Positions 1 to 9,772 of a stretch of 42,389 nucleotides of DNA are shown in pieces. Source of the DNA: CALBZG01 sp964486295 (GTDB lineage: Bacteria > Bacillota > Clostridia > Peptostreptococcales > Anaerovoracaceae); NCBI GenBank assembly GCA_964486295.1, contig CAZAMF010000014.1, positions 1-42,389 of the forward strand, read 5' to 3'. Each line of letters opens with the position of its first letter. Position 1 is the stretch's first letter. The notes under the pieces were generated by a model, which saw nothing but the letters and a program-made list of their open reading frames with translations, had not been told where the DNA came from and searched no databases. The position numbers and the translations under genes were made by a program.

Positions 1-84
1 GGATGTTTTCCGTTTTTATTTTTTTACTTGTAACATATGTATGGTAATCCTACAGCACCTACAAAACACAGAATCATTGGAATA

Positions 85-113
85 TTGTAAAATATCGTTT
101 TGAATGGTATAAT
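85..113 (+). promoter_or_regulatory. Sigma-A-type promoter of small membrane peptide gene
   Basis: TTGTAA at 85-90, a 17-bp spacer and TATAAT at 108-113, with a TG one base before the -10 (extended -10). It lies about 50 bp before the small ORF at 163. Read directly from sequence; activity is inferred. Confidence 0.6.
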
Positions 114-162
114 ATTTTATAGCAGTTGATTCTTGACTTATTGAAATGCATGGAGGTGCCTG

Positions 163-336
163 ATGAAAAAGAAATCGGAACTGATATTCAATATGCCGGG
201 AAGTAAGGGCAGATGCTGCGGCAACTGTCAAGCCGGCAAGACCCTATTGAGTATCTTTGCAGGGTTGCTTGTGATTCCAACGCTGATCCTTCTTTTGATC
301 GCCGCGTTAAAGGATGATAAAGAAGCATATTATTAA
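163..336 (+). CDS. Small single-span membrane peptide, 57 aa, unknown function
   Basis: A short ORF that starts at an ATG preceded by GGAGGTG (153-159) at good spacing and ends in TAA. The product begins with a basic stretch (MKKKSE), has a cysteine cluster CCGNC at residues 18-22, then a hydrophobic segment (about residues 28-49) that should span the membrane, and a charged tail KDDKEAYY. It has its own promoter upstream and a terminator hairpin downstream, so it looks like a monocistronic gene. I do not recognise the family. The cysteine cluster could bind a metal or be lipid-modified, but that is speculation. Confidence 0.6.
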   Translation: MKKKSELIFNMPGSKGRCCGNCQAGKTLLSIFAGLLVIPTLILLLIAALKDDKEAYY

Positions 337-405
337 AGCGATCTGGATACTTTGGGACAGAAAAGCCAGAAGCTGAAATGATTTATAAAGAACAGCCGCA
401 TGTTG

Positions 406-457
406 AAGTGCGCCTCTAAATGTTAGTTTTTCTGACATTTGGAGGTGCACTTTTTTT
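406..457 (+). terminator. Rho-independent terminator
   Basis: Inverted repeat of 18 bp (AAGTGCGCCTCTAAATGT paired with ACATTTGGAGGTGCACTT, two G-U pairs), an 11-nt loop, then a run of T. It probably ends the small-peptide transcript. The rest of 337-612 holds only the next promoter. Confidence 0.8.
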
Positions 458-538
458 AATGGTTCGGTGAATATCATTTAACTTCAGAGGAGCAAAATTG
501 TGCTTGCTGAATTAAGTTCGTTTTGCCAAACTGCACGA

Positions 539-567
539 TTGACATAAAATACCATGCAAGGTATAAT
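539..567 (+). promoter_or_regulatory. Consensus sigma-A promoter for the SLH/giant-protein pair
   Basis: TTGACA at 539-544, exactly 17 bp, then TATAAT at 562-567: a perfect match to the housekeeping consensus, about 45 bp before the ATG at 613. Confidence 0.85.
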
Positions 568-612
568 TGAACCAAATATTACCAATATTTGACAATTTAG
601 GAGTGTAAAAAA

Positions 613-1719
613 ATGAAACGAATGAAGATTTTAGCCGCCAAATTGACTGCGGGAATTATTTCCTTATGCATGGTTCTGATCTTACCCATGTGTACAAGTA
701 TGCCGGCTGTCAGTAGCGCGTACGCCGAAAATGCTGGAATTTCAAACGTATCGGAATTTAGCGATATGAATAAAGACCATTGGGCTTTCCAATCTGTTAA
801 CAGGCTTGCTCAACGCGGGATCCTGTCCGGCTACCCGGACGGCAGTTTTCAGCCGGGCAGGACGGTAACTTACGGAGAGTACATTAAAATGGCGGTTACT
901 GCGGATTACGACGACTCGATCTACTTTGTCAATTGCGGTCCGGCGAACAATGCGCCCGGCGAATTGAGCAACAATAATGTCCATTGGGCCGAAGAATACT
1001 ATGAAATGGCACTGTCAAAAAATTATTTCAGTAAAAATAGAATCACGAAAAACATGCTGCCGTATCCGATTCCCAGAAGGGATATGGCGCTGATTTCCAG
1101 TTCTGTCATCGGCAAAATTATGATAGAAAATTACAGCGAAATCCAAGCGGGAATCAAAGATATCGATTTCCGCTCTCCAGACGAGTATGAGATCACAAAA
1201 GCCTATGCGACGGGAGTCCTGAAAGGCTATCCGGACGGAACTTTCAAGCCCGACCGGACCTTGACCAGAGCAGAAGCTGCGGCTTCGATTGAGAGGCTGA
1301 TTGCAGCGAAGACCAGTAAAAGCATGATTGTTGAGGATGCTGAAAATGAGAAAAGGACTGTCCCTAGACCACCGGAAGGAACAGAGTTAAAAGCAATTGA
1401 CGATCTAATTTCCAATAGAAATGAAATACCAATAATGAAAGACGTTAAGTATTATTGGACAACTGACGCGACTCCATATGAATTTGAAAAAATCAGGAGC
1501 CTTCTCGGTACCGAGGCATTAAAAATTCTACCGGCCGATCCTGCCAGAGTTGTGATTTTTGTCATGGGCGATAAGGCGTATAGAACAAATGACATGGGGT
1601 CATATGTATATTGGGTGACAGGGACTGGAGACGGGTCCGATTTGCCGGATTTTGATCAGATGGGACTTTATAGGAGGAACAGCGATACAATGATGTTAAT
1701 TAAAAATCCATATAAATAA
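613..1719 (+). CDS. Secreted SLH-domain protein, 368 aa
   Basis: An exported cell-wall-associated protein. Residues 1-38 are a signal peptide ending at an AxA-like site (SSAYA/EN). SLH 1 (about 45-95) has the DHWAFQSVNRLAQRGILSGY core. SLH 2 (about 115-170, HWAEEYYEMALSKNYFSKNR) is degenerate and lacks the GYPDGTF turn. SLH 3 (about 180-230) carries GVLKGYPDGTFKPDRTLTR. SLH triplets normally bind pyruvylated secondary cell-wall polymer. The C-terminal ~130 residues match nothing I know. SD GGAG precedes the ATG. Only 14 bp separate it from the giant protein gene, so the two are probably co-transcribed and may work together at the surface. Confidence 0.88.
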   Translation: MKRMKILAAKLTAGIISLCMVLILPMCTSMPAVSSAYAENAGISNVSEFSDMNKDHWAFQSVNRLAQRGILSGYPDGSFQPGRTVTYGEYIKMAVTADYDDSIYFVNCGPANNAPGELSNNNVHWAEEYYEMALSKNYFSKNRITKNMLPYPIPRRDMALISSSVIGKIMIENYSEIQAGIKDIDFRSPDEYEITKAYATGVLKGYPDGTFKPDRTLTRAEAAASIERLIAAKTSKSMIVEDAENEKRTVPRPPEGTELKAIDDLISNRNEIPIMKDVKYYWTTDATPYEFEKIRSLLGTEALKILPADPARVVIFVMGDKAYRTNDMGSYVYWVTGTGDGSDLPDFDQMGLYRRNSDTMMLIKNPYK

Positions 1720-1733
1720 AAGAGGAGAACAAA

Positions 1734-4700
1734 TTGATTCTGTTTCATAATAAAAATATTGAACGCTGTCTGTTGTTATTTATTCTTGCTTGTTCGATTG
1801 TAGCTTGTTGTTCATGGCATAATCTGTACTATTCTTTTGCAGGTGTTCAAGAAGTTATTCACTATCGGCTTAGTACTGGAGTAATTTTCGTTTGGAAAAA
1901 TTCAGCCGGTATTTGGCAAAATGGATTCTCACCGGGCAGTACGCAAACCATTATCTACAATCATAATATTGGGGTAGGTATGAAGGATGTGATGGTTTAT
2001 AAATACAACCCTAATGCTGTTAATGGAAGTCAGGGGTACTTCGATTTTCAAAATAACAATTTCTATCATTGGAACAAAGGGGCTGCCATCGATTATGATA
2101 GTTATAATAAATCATATTATGATTATGCTTCTACTCCATTAACTACATCTATTGCGGGCGATTATGATAGTGAAACAGGAAAACTTGTATTAAGTTGTAC
2201 TGCAACATTACGAACCGTTTCTGGAATTAACTATGATGTAAAAGAGCAACTAAGTTACGGAGCAGAAGGCAAAATCAAGCTATTTGAGTTATTAGGGTCT
2301 CCTTCTGAGGACCTGGTTGAAGCCATGAATCTGATGGACCCAGCCTCTGAACAGTACAATCCGAACGTTGAAGGTTATCTTTATTTCGTGCCGATCATCA
2401 TTCAATATACTGTGACAACAGAAGTCCCGGATGAACCGATCATTCCGACCGGAGAAGATATACCGGAGTCCGAAGAGCCAATTGTTCCTAAAATAATGGA
2501 AGGAGAAGCGATTCTGGACCTTCCTAAAAAGACATATGAAGGGCATACAGTGGAAGCCATGGATATGTCGCAGTTTACGGTGGATGGGGTAAATTACTCT
2601 GCCCGTCGGCTGTATGAAGAAGGCCTTGCTTCAAATTCATTCAGCGTACCAAAATCTACAGCAGGCTCAGCTGTGAAGACCAGTCTTACTTCTGCGGATA
2701 TCACTTTCGATAATGCAGGAACGTATCCTGTGACGCTTAAAATCAATTCCGGAGCGGGAGCGGAATTTTCATCTTCAAGCAGGCTATCGGATTCAAAAAG
2801 CATTGAAGTCATGAAGACGCCGGCTATACTGGGAAATCTCGCCGGAGTTCAAAAGAAAAACAGAAAGCAGATCTTGAATATCACAGTCGCAACCAACCCG
2901 ATGTATCCGTTGACCGAACTTTGGGTTGAATTGGAAAAAAGCGACGGAACAGAGAAAGTCAGACTGGATCATACTTATGCAGACGCGGGCTTTAAGGATA
3001 CATTAAACGTAAATGTCAATTCGGACATGATCAAGACGAGAGCCATCGATCAGACCGAAGCGGATGAATGTTTTACCACAGTCCAGCTATTATTCCTGAC
3101 GAAAAATGAAATGCAGGAAGAATATACATATAGGATTCACGCCAGAGACACACGTGGGCAGGAAGCCACTGCGGAAGTTGATTTTATAGTGGCTCCGGAT
3201 CTGCCGCCTCAGGCAAAGATAGAAACGGAAGCATCTTATCTCAGGAACAAGGGTACCAATGTAGCCGCTGTAATTGCTGAAGACTGTTCGGTCTGCGATG
3301 GGGATCAGGTTATTAGGCAATGGTCGGCAATTCCGATGGATGGGGACCGATCGCCCTCAGAAGGAAGCGGCGGATGGAACCCTATGAACTTACTGGCCGG
3401 CTATAGAGATTTATCTTTTGGTTCAGGGAAAAAGGTGTCTTTTGATAAAACCGGAGTTGGCCCTGTTCTTTTCAAATTGGAAGTTCAAGACTTTTGGGTG
3501 GAGGAAACTCTGCCGGAATATATTACGGAAGAAGACTATTTGAAAGCCGAAACGCAGACTGCCACCGAGGTCGTCAACATCGCCCCAACCATCAGTATGG
3601 AGCCGATTTTCAGCAGGGAGGTGAATGTCCTGCTGCTTGCATCCGGAAAGCCGGTCATGAGCGAATTAATTGCGGGGCAGAATATACTCAGGGAGAAACT
3701 GATAGAAAAGGGGATCGATGCCAATATAACCATCGAAAAAATCCCTGCTTCTACCACCGACGAATCAATAAGAGGGTATTATTACGGCGCGACGGCCTCG
3801 CTTCCTTTCGGATACAATGGTGTAAATACATTTCTCGAGCGTAAATGGTTTTCCATAGATGAAGAGAATTTATACACGATCAATGGTACCTGGATATCTG
3901 GGACCCATGATGATTACCCGGAAATGCCATATGTGATATCTTCTGTTCATGCAGAAGATAACAGCTGCAACTGGACGTACACCATCAATCGGGATGTCCT
4001 GGATATGGCACCCGGGGACGCGGAAAGCTTTACCCATGATGACAGCGGAAGGTATCTGTATTTCAGATATGGCGGGAAAACCCTGGTGCTGGCAAAGGAT
4101 ACAGGCGCCTATCTGGCAACGATAGATATGATACTGGGAGATTTCAATTTTATTGGCGGAAATGATCTGGGATCCGGTTCCTTCATATATACGGTCAAGT
4201 CTGACGGTATATATGCGATCAGCGCAGAGAACGGTACCATCAAGAGACTCTATGATGGGCAGATCAGAGGCCAAGCCAGGAGAGTCGAAGGAAAGATCCA
4301 TTTCCTTGCGCAGACAGGTCCGGCAACCATCAGCCGGGCGAAAATGGATCCTGTTTCAGGAGATATCGAATTTTCAAGGATTCGAAACACCACCGGTGAT
4401 GCGCCATATACTACTTACAATTGCATCGGAATCGACTCGGAAGGGAAACTGATCATTGGGCTGAACAACCAGAAATCAGTACGGGTTTATGACAGCAACA
4501 ATCAGTTGATCAGGGAGCTCAACGGGTGGAATACCGAACGAACTTACAGCGTCACTCCGGCTTATGATGAAAAGGGTAGATGCAATTACATTACTTCATC
4601 ATGGGAGATTAAAGGGTCGACAAAATATTATTCTTATGCCGGAATCTGGGGAGTTCATGATAATACCGCATATAGCTGCAGTATGTATTCAACCAACGGA

Positions 4701-7364
4701 TTCAGGACTAATGCGGGATATCCCATGTTTGCTATGCAGACAGGCGATAAAGTGCATATTCAGACCGGCGCGAATTGGGCAGGCCTTTATGGGGGCGGCA
4801 GCGTAATGTCATATTACAATGAATATGCATATCTCTGCACTTTTGACCTGGCATCCGGATCAGGGGCGTTTCATTCCACTGGCGATTTCGCTTTTGGTGC
4901 TGCAGGGGAATATGGCCGAACCAGTGACCAAATGATTGCGGCGTCCTACACGTTTAATGGGGATTCAGCCGACGTGGGGCCGGATAACTGTATGAACGGA
5001 CTCAGAGCGAAAACCATGATACGGCATAACAGCCTGAACGAAGTTATTTCAAGATTTTTAAATAAGCATGCAAAGGATTCGACGATCATAGAAGGAACCT
5101 TAAATAATGCAAATTTTTTCTATGTTGATGAGACCGATATGGATGCAGGAATTTACGACCGGCTGGCAGCAGGTATCGCTAATGAAGATCAACTGGTTGA
5201 ATCTGTCATGGCTCTGAAAAAAGGCGAAGCTTTAGAAGATATTTGTGCCACTAAAGAGTATATCCTTGAACCTGACAGAACCTATTATTATGAATATGAC
5301 GCAAAAGGGGTAAAAGGCTCGGGGCAGCCGCTGAGCTGGAGATATATAACACATAAACAGGTCGCAGAGGAGCAACTTGACAATGGGGCCTATTATGTGA
5401 CGCATACAGAGCTCGAAGATTTCAACGACAATGATACAAATACGTTTTTTCAGATCCCGGCAGGGGTTATAGCGGAAGGAATATTTAAAGCTGCTGATCT
5501 TAATAAGGGAGACACCAAGCTGCCGAACAGAATATTTACAGACGGTTGTACCTTATCCTTTGAAGTGCCTTCAGGTAAAATGGCTTTGTTGTCCTTCGAT
5601 TATGATATTAAATCCAAGGGCTGGACACCCTCGGAGATTTTTGTAAATGAAGAAAGGTGGCATCGGTTGACCGGCGCTGCGGGAGGGAAAGGCCACTATA
5701 CTGCGCCGCGATTTCTTCCGGAAGGGCTGAACTCGATCCGATTTCAAACGATGGATTACGGGACGCTGCCGTTGGCCAGCTATGTTTATATAGACAATTT
5801 AAAAGTAATTTATGTAGAGAATGATCCGGCAATTCTATTAAGTTCGACATCAGGCGACCGGGATTTTAGGTCCGAAGACGCGGGTGGTGGATGGACCCGT
5901 TACTCCGGAAACTTTGATACGCCTTCTGAAGTCATGACGTACCGGGCATATCCGGGAGAATACATACAGTCGGATTTTATCGCATCGACATCAGAAATGG
6001 TTTCGAAGAACAGCGAAAAGCCTGATAATAAAATCCTTCTGATCGACGTGCCGGAAGGCAAGGCGGCATTGGACGCCGGTTTGCTGATCGAATCCTACCC
6101 AACTGCTACGTCCAGCAACAGTTACAATGTTCTATGGAAATGGACAGAAAAAGCGTATACTTGGACCTGCTATGCAAAAGCAGAGAACGGGACACTGCCC
6201 CTTCAGATCCCGCGGTTATGGAGGCTTTCACTGGGAACGCTGATCGGACAGAACCATTTTACTGAAAGCGCCCGTTCAGCCTATGGCGCCTGGGGAGATT
6301 TCAGAAAAGCGGATTTCTATCTCGCGAACAGCGTACCGCAACCGGTTACGGAAGGAAAGTATTTCTATGATTTCGATTTATCAGGAAACCCAGAGACCTT
6401 GTATGTAGAAAATGAATCATATACGGATAAAACAGCCTTTAGTTTCTCTGATTCGTCCGATGAGCTTTGGTTTGTCAGAGATCTGAAGGTATACTCCATC
6501 GAAAACGGCATTAAAGTATATGCCGAGGAAAAGAATATTGTATCAGATGATTTTGTGTCCAAATGGGAAATATCAAACGGTACTGCTATGGCCGTTAAAT
6601 TAAAGGGTATCCCTGAAGAGCCGGACGACGTTATGGTTTACAAAAAAGGCCAGCTAATAGCATACAATGTCTTTTACAGCGATTATGAACAGGATCCTTC
6701 GCGCAGGGGATTTTGGCGGTATCTGCATATGCCGCTGAACGATGGCGCCCATCCGCTGGCCGCGGCCGTCTTGGATGAGGGAGGAGCTGTGATTGAAATG
6801 ACGGAGCAAATCTTGGACCAGCCGATAGAACGGTTCTATATCGACGGAAAATATATCGTTGAACATTGGCAGGAAGATAATACCGCCAGGACAGAGATGC
6901 CAAAAGACGGCAGCGGGCACCCGAGGGGGTACCCGGACTATGATAAGTTGTCCAATGTGGAAACCTTCACTTTTTATGTCATCGGCACAGCAACCGCTCC
7001 GTGGATCAAAGAAATCAAAACCATGACTTTGAAGAGCGGCAAATGGTCGGATTTTGCTGTGAACTATCGGGATACATTCCGCCTGAAAATAAAAGTCGAT
7101 GACAAAGAAAAAGATACGCTTTCTCTGCATACGGAGGTTTATCTCGACCGCCGCCTCATTTATACCTACTATCAAAGCGGAATCGATGCGGATTTCTCCG
7201 GGAATTATCCTTCGGTTTTGACAGGAGCATTACCGGATCCGGCAGAAAAAGGAACGTACCAGGTGATTTGCACGGTTCGGGATGAAACCGGTGCAGGCGT
7301 CGGCGTCCATCGATTTGTTGTCGAACGTGTTGTTCCGAAAATCCGGATCCACCGGTTGTTTTAG
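1734..7364 (+). CDS. Giant exported multidomain protein, 1876 aa
   Basis: Very large surface or secreted protein of unknown function. It starts at TTG, supported by AGAGGAG seven bases upstream; no in-frame ATG fits better. The N-terminus has a basic stretch and hydrophobic segment (about 12-28) with a lipobox-like IVAC (Cys25), so it could be a lipoprotein or use an ordinary signal peptide. Residues about 230-620 look like Ig/PKD-type beta domains. About 690-1130 is rich in short beta repeats such as DGIYAISAENGTIKRLYDG and DSEGKLIIGLNNQKSVRVYD, suggesting a beta-propeller. About 1270-1370 resembles a jelly-roll carbohydrate-binding fold. The C-terminus is another Ig-like domain. No SLH domain is present, so anchoring may depend on the preceding SLH protein. 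Domain calls are by pattern only. Confidence 0.85.
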   Translation: MILFHNKNIERCLLLFILACSIVACCSWHNLYYSFAGVQEVIHYRLSTGVIFVWKNSAGIWQNGFSPGSTQTIIYNHNIGVGMKDVMVYKYNPNAVNGSQGYFDFQNNNFYHWNKGAAIDYDSYNKSYYDYASTPLTTSIAGDYDSETGKLVLSCTATLRTVSGINYDVKEQLSYGAEGKIKLFELLGSPSEDLVEAMNLMDPASEQYNPNVEGYLYFVPIIIQYTVTTEVPDEPIIPTGEDIPESEEPIVPKIMEGEAILDLPKKTYEGHTVEAMDMSQFTVDGVNYSARRLYEEGLASNSFSVPKSTAGSAVKTSLTSADITFDNAGTYPVTLKINSGAGAEFSSSSRLSDSKSIEVMKTPAILGNLAGVQKKNRKQILNITVATNPMYPLTELWVELEKSDGTEKVRLDHTYADAGFKDTLNVNVNSDMIKTRAIDQTEADECFTTVQLLFLTKNEMQEEYTYRIHARDTRGQEATAEVDFIVAPDLPPQAKIETEASYLRNKGTNVAAVIAEDCSVCDGDQVIRQWSAIPMDGDRSPSEGSGGWNPMNLLAGYRDLSFGSGKKVSFDKTGVGPVLFKLEVQDFWVEETLPEYITEEDYLKAETQTATEVVNIAPTISMEPIFSREVNVLLLASGKPVMSELIAGQNILREKLIEKGIDANITIEKIPASTTDESIRGYYYGATASLPFGYNGVNTFLERKWFSIDEENLYTINGTWISGTHDDYPEMPYVISSVHAEDNSCNWTYTINRDVLDMAPGDAESFTHDDSGRYLYFRYGGKTLVLAKDTGAYLATIDMILGDFNFIGGNDLGSGSFIYTVKSDGIYAISAENGTIKRLYDGQIRGQARRVEGKIHFLAQTGPATISRAKMDPVSGDIEFSRIRNTTGDAPYTTYNCIGIDSEGKLIIGLNNQKSVRVYDSNNQLIRELNGWNTERTYSVTPAYDEKGRCNYITSSWEIKGSTKYYSYAGIWGVHDNTAYSCSMYSTNGFRTNAGYPMFAMQTGDKVHIQTGANWAGLYGGGSVMSYYNEYAYLCTFDLASGSGAFHSTGDFAFGAAGEYGRTSDQMIAASYTFNGDSADVGPDNCMNGLRAKTMIRHNSLNEVISRFLNKHAKDSTIIEGTLNNANFFYVDETDMDAGIYDRLAAGIANEDQLVESVMALKKGEALEDICATKEYILEPDRTYYYEYDAKGVKGSGQPLSWRYITHKQVAEEQLDNGAYYVTHTELEDFNDNDTNTFFQIPAGVIAEGIFKAADLNKGDTKLPNRIFTDGCTLSFEVPSGKMALLSFDYDIKSKGWTPSEIFVNEERWHRLTGAAGGKGHYTAPRFLPEGLNSIRFQTMDYGTLPLASYVYIDNLKVIYVENDPAILLSSTSGDRDFRSEDAGGGWTRYSGNFDTPSEVMTYRAYPGEYIQSDFIASTSEMVSKNSEKPDNKILLIDVPEGKAALDAGLLIESYPTATSSNSYNVLWKWTEKAYTWTCYAKAENGTLPLQIPRLWRLSLGTLIGQNHFTESARSAYGAWGDFRKADFYLANSVPQPVTEGKYFYDFDLSGNPETLYVENESYTDKTAFSFSDSSDELWFVRDLKVYSIENGIKVYAEEKNIVSDDFVSKWEISNGTAMAVKLKGIPEEPDDVMVYKKGQLIAYNVFYSDYEQDPSRRGFWRYLHMPLNDGAHPLAAAVLDEGGAVIEMTEQILDQPIERFYIDGKYIVEHWQEDNTARTEMPKDGSGHPRGYPDYDKLSNVETFTFYVIGTATAPWIKEIKTMTLKSGKWSDFAVNYRDTFRLKIKVDDKEKDTLSLHTEVYLDRRLIYTYYQSGIDADFSGNYPSVLTGALPDPAEKGTYQVICTVRDETGAGVGVHRFVVERVVPKIRIHRLF

Positions 7365-7376
7365 TTGCTTTTGTTT

Positions 7377-7817
7377 TTAGTGCTTCTTAAGATTATAGAC
7401 TAAAACTGCCAGCCCTGTTGCAGTTAGGGCAGCTCCGGCCCCAAATGAATATGGGACATAGGGTGATCCTGTGCCGGCGATTTCCAGGATGCCTTTTAAA
7501 AAGGCTGAAATGGTCAGTACTGCAATTCCGGAATTATACAAATTGAAAAACAATCGATAGGCAGAATGTTTGCCTGCAGATTCGCGGGTTCCAGGAAAAA
7601 GAAGGTAAATAAGGGAGTAAAAAAGAGCGCCGCCCAGCAGAGGGTAAAGGAACATCCATGTCATTGACAGGGAATGGACTCCATGTCCGAAAAGAGCATA
7701 AACATTGTTTATTATTATCGCAGCGAGGGCTAAAACTAAATATAACCTCACTGTTTTATTGGAGCGCTTGCGCCCGCATCGGATCTCGGCAGCAGGTCTA
7801 ATATCCGATATAGACAA
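7377..7817 (-). CDS. Small membrane protein with about four TM segments, 146 aa
   Basis: The start is TTG (minus strand, 7817-7815) preceded by AGAGAGGTG inside the end of the upstream gene, a strong argument for this start. After a basic N-terminus (RCGRKRSNK) there are about four hydrophobic segments (roughly 24-45, 52-72, 90-110, 120-142). It overlaps the phosphodiester glycosidase gene by 20 bp, so the two are translationally coupled. I do not recognise the family; some GtrA/DUF-type four-helix proteins look similar. It could help the upstream glycosyltransferase unit at the membrane. The gene is convergent with the giant protein gene, with 12 bp between the stops and no obvious hairpin. 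Confidence 0.75.
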   Translation of the reverse strand: MSISDIRPAAEIRCGRKRSNKTVRLYLVLALAAIIINNVYALFGHGVHSLSMTWMFLYPLLGGALFYSLIYLLFPGTRESAGKHSAYRLFFNLYNSGIAVLTISAFLKGILEIAGTGSPYVPYSFGAGAALTATGLAVLVYNLKKH

Positions 7818-8691
7818 TGTCGTTCACCTCTCTTTCGCCGATAACTCTGCCATCTGTAGGATTGTTGATGACTTTACCGTTAAAATACATCGTGGATGAG
7901 CCGCCACCGTCAAGATTATATGCGGTAGTACAGCCTCTTACAGAAAACTCCTGTGCAAGCTCCAGCAGCGTTAGACCAGCGCTTTCATCAGTACGTCCGT
8001 CCGACACGATGATTATATAATGCAGATCTGAGATCTGTCCGATGGCGGTTCGGGGGTTGCTGTTCATGGATTTTGCCACTTCACTGCTGCTGCCCACCAC
8101 AATATTGCTGTTTTCGATCAAGGCCGGACCGAAGGAGAGTATTTGCCAGATATTGCTCATATCCAGGGAATCCATGCGGGTTGTATTATTATCGATAATG
8201 GAAAAATCACCGTTATTATCGATTACCAATGCCTGATCGTTTTCGCCTGTGCCGTCGGTATCCCGGTATAAGACCCCGTTGCGAAGCACGTAGCCGTAAT
8301 CGCGAAATCCATAATTATCGCCGTTGATAGCAAAAATAGCATTGTTCGCTGCTGCGATTTCCGAAGTGGCCGCTTTAATATTTCGGCCGTAGGAATTGCC
8401 CGCCAACGCTGTCTTTAAATACTCGGCGGAGGAAAGTTGTATGTCAGCTATATATAGCGTCGAGTCATACTTTCGTAAAGTCTCGATGGTAATTTTTATA
8501 TTTTCATCCTGATACGAATTATCCGAAGTCACTGCTTCAGATTGCGAAATTATGCCCGCGCCCGTTGTTTCCACTTCTGCGAAGGTTTTAGGGATCACAA
8601 AGGTGTCCAGCAGGACGAAGGTGAAAAATCCAGTTAATAGAACCGAAAAGACGATCGCCCATCTAAAGGGCTTTGTAAAAAATTTTATCAT
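7798..8691 (-). CDS. Phosphodiester glycosidase (NAGPA-type) family protein, 297 aa
   Basis: Membrane-anchored, probably extracytoplasmic. Residues about 11-31 are an uncleaved signal anchor (WAIVFSVLLTGFFTFVLLD). The body has hallmarks of the NAGPA/phosphodiester glycosidase family: AIFAINGDNYG, RTAIGQISDLHYIIIVSDGR and the signature YNLDGGGSSTMYFNG near the C-terminus. Family members remove a terminal sugar from a sugar-phosphodiester, as in the mammalian uncovering enzyme, or act on bacterial exopolysaccharide. It overlaps the upstream GT2-GtrA gene by 29 bp and the downstream membrane protein gene by 20 bp, so this is a tight three-gene unit. The substrate is unknown. Confidence 0.88.
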   Translation of the reverse strand: MIKFFTKPFRWAIVFSVLLTGFFTFVLLDTFVIPKTFAEVETTGAGIISQSEAVTSDNSYQDENIKITIETLRKYDSTLYIADIQLSSAEYLKTALAGNSYGRNIKAATSEIAAANNAIFAINGDNYGFRDYGYVLRNGVLYRDTDGTGENDQALVIDNNGDFSIIDNNTTRMDSLDMSNIWQILSFGPALIENSNIVVGSSSEVAKSMNSNPRTAIGQISDLHYIIIVSDGRTDESAGLTLLELAQEFSVRGCTTAYNLDGGGSSTMYFNGKVINNPTDGRVIGEREVNDIVYIGY

Positions 8692-9772
8692 TGGGATTGG
8701 CTAACCTTTTCTTCGATTTAACTTTGAAAACATACTGATTCTGGATCTGGTAACTGATAAAAAAGAGTGTTACATCCACGATCATTTTCAATAATGTAAT
8801 ATTGATCGCAAGTCTGCTCAGACCGGCCACCAGAAGCCAACTTGTCAGCATCTGGAAACAAAAAAGCGTAAAATACTTGGCAGCCTCGAGCGAATGACTA
8901 TCGGGGCTTCTGAAAACCCAGTGCTTATTCAGCATGAAATTGAAACATCCGGATAAGAGACGCGCAAAGACAGTGGCGGCTAGGACCCCGCCATACCCGG
9001 CACCGAAAACCAGGCGTGTAAATATGGTAAACAGTGAAAGATCAACAATACTCGAAGATAGAGATGATAATCCGCATTTCAGCATATATTTCAAAATGTT
9101 GTAATAAACGATTACAGAGTCACGAAATGGATGGAAGTGAGAAGATCGATTATTTTCAAGATAAATTGTCTTGATTGGTACATATGAAAAAGGAACACCC
9201 ATTGATCCCATTTCGGTCAGCAGATTCATTTCGTACTCGTACCGTACCCCGGGTACGGTAAGGCAGAATTGGGCATATTCAGAAGGGATGCCGCGGAGCC
9301 CTGTCTGGGTGTCCGGGCATTTCAAACCGGTACTCAGTTGATATACACCGGATGTGATCCGGTTTCCCCATTTGCTCTTGAAAGGAACGATTTCCGAATG
9401 GAAATCCCGCACACCCAGAATAAGATGATCCTTATATCTCATCAGCGCCCCGGCAACTTTCAATATATCCTCCGGAGCGTGCTGCCCATCTGCATCTGCG
9501 GTGACATATCCGCAGGCTTCGGGATATTTCTTTGCCGCAAATTCGATACCCGTTTTGAGCGCAGCTCCTTTGCCGGCATTTTTTTCGTGAATGCACAGAT
9601 CGCAACAATAGTTTGATTTCAATTTTTCAAAAATACCGGCGTACTCCTGCCCGCTGCCGTCATCGATGATAACAATGTGCTGATCCGCATCTGATAAATA
9701 TTTTATCCTGCTCACCAGCTTAATTAATTTTAGATCCGGCTTGAACGCAGGTATGATGATGACTGGTTTCAT
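8663..9772 (-). CDS. GT2 glycosyltransferase fused to a GtrA-like membrane domain, 369 aa
   Basis: Two-domain protein. Residues 1-225 are a DPM1-type family 2 transferase: VIIIPAFKP, VIIDDGSG, NAGKGAALKTG, ADADGQH (metal/nucleotide binding) and TQTGLRGIP. Residues about 235-355 are four hydrophobic helices of the GtrA family (FNFMLNKHWVF motif). Such fusions usually make or flip polyprenyl-phosphate sugars used to decorate wall polymers. SD AGGGGAGC precedes the ATG. It is the first gene of the overlapping minus-strand unit; a weak promoter (TTAACA-17-TAAATT) can be read upstream on the minus strand. The pairing with a phosphodiester glycosidase suggests adding and then trimming a glycosyl-phosphate, which is inference. 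Confidence 0.9.
   Translation of the reverse strand: MKPVIIIPAFKPDLKLIKLVSRIKYLSDADQHIVIIDDGSGQEYAGIFEKLKSNYCCDLCIHEKNAGKGAALKTGIEFAAKKYPEACGYVTADADGQHAPEDILKVAGALMRYKDHLILGVRDFHSEIVPFKSKWGNRITSGVYQLSTGLKCPDTQTGLRGIPSEYAQFCLTVPGVRYEYEMNLLTEMGSMGVPFSYVPIKTIYLENNRSSHFHPFRDSVIVYYNILKYMLKCGLSSLSSSIVDLSLFTIFTRLVFGAGYGGVLAATVFARLLSGCFNFMLNKHWVFRSPDSHSLEAAKYFTLFCFQMLTSWLLVAGLSRLAINITLLKMIVDVTLFFISYQIQNQYVFKVKSKKRLANPNDKIFYKAL

Noticed and set aside
6654..7175. 173-codon ORF antisense to the giant protein gene
   Set aside because: No SD, no recognisable domains; the sense frame is clearly coding.
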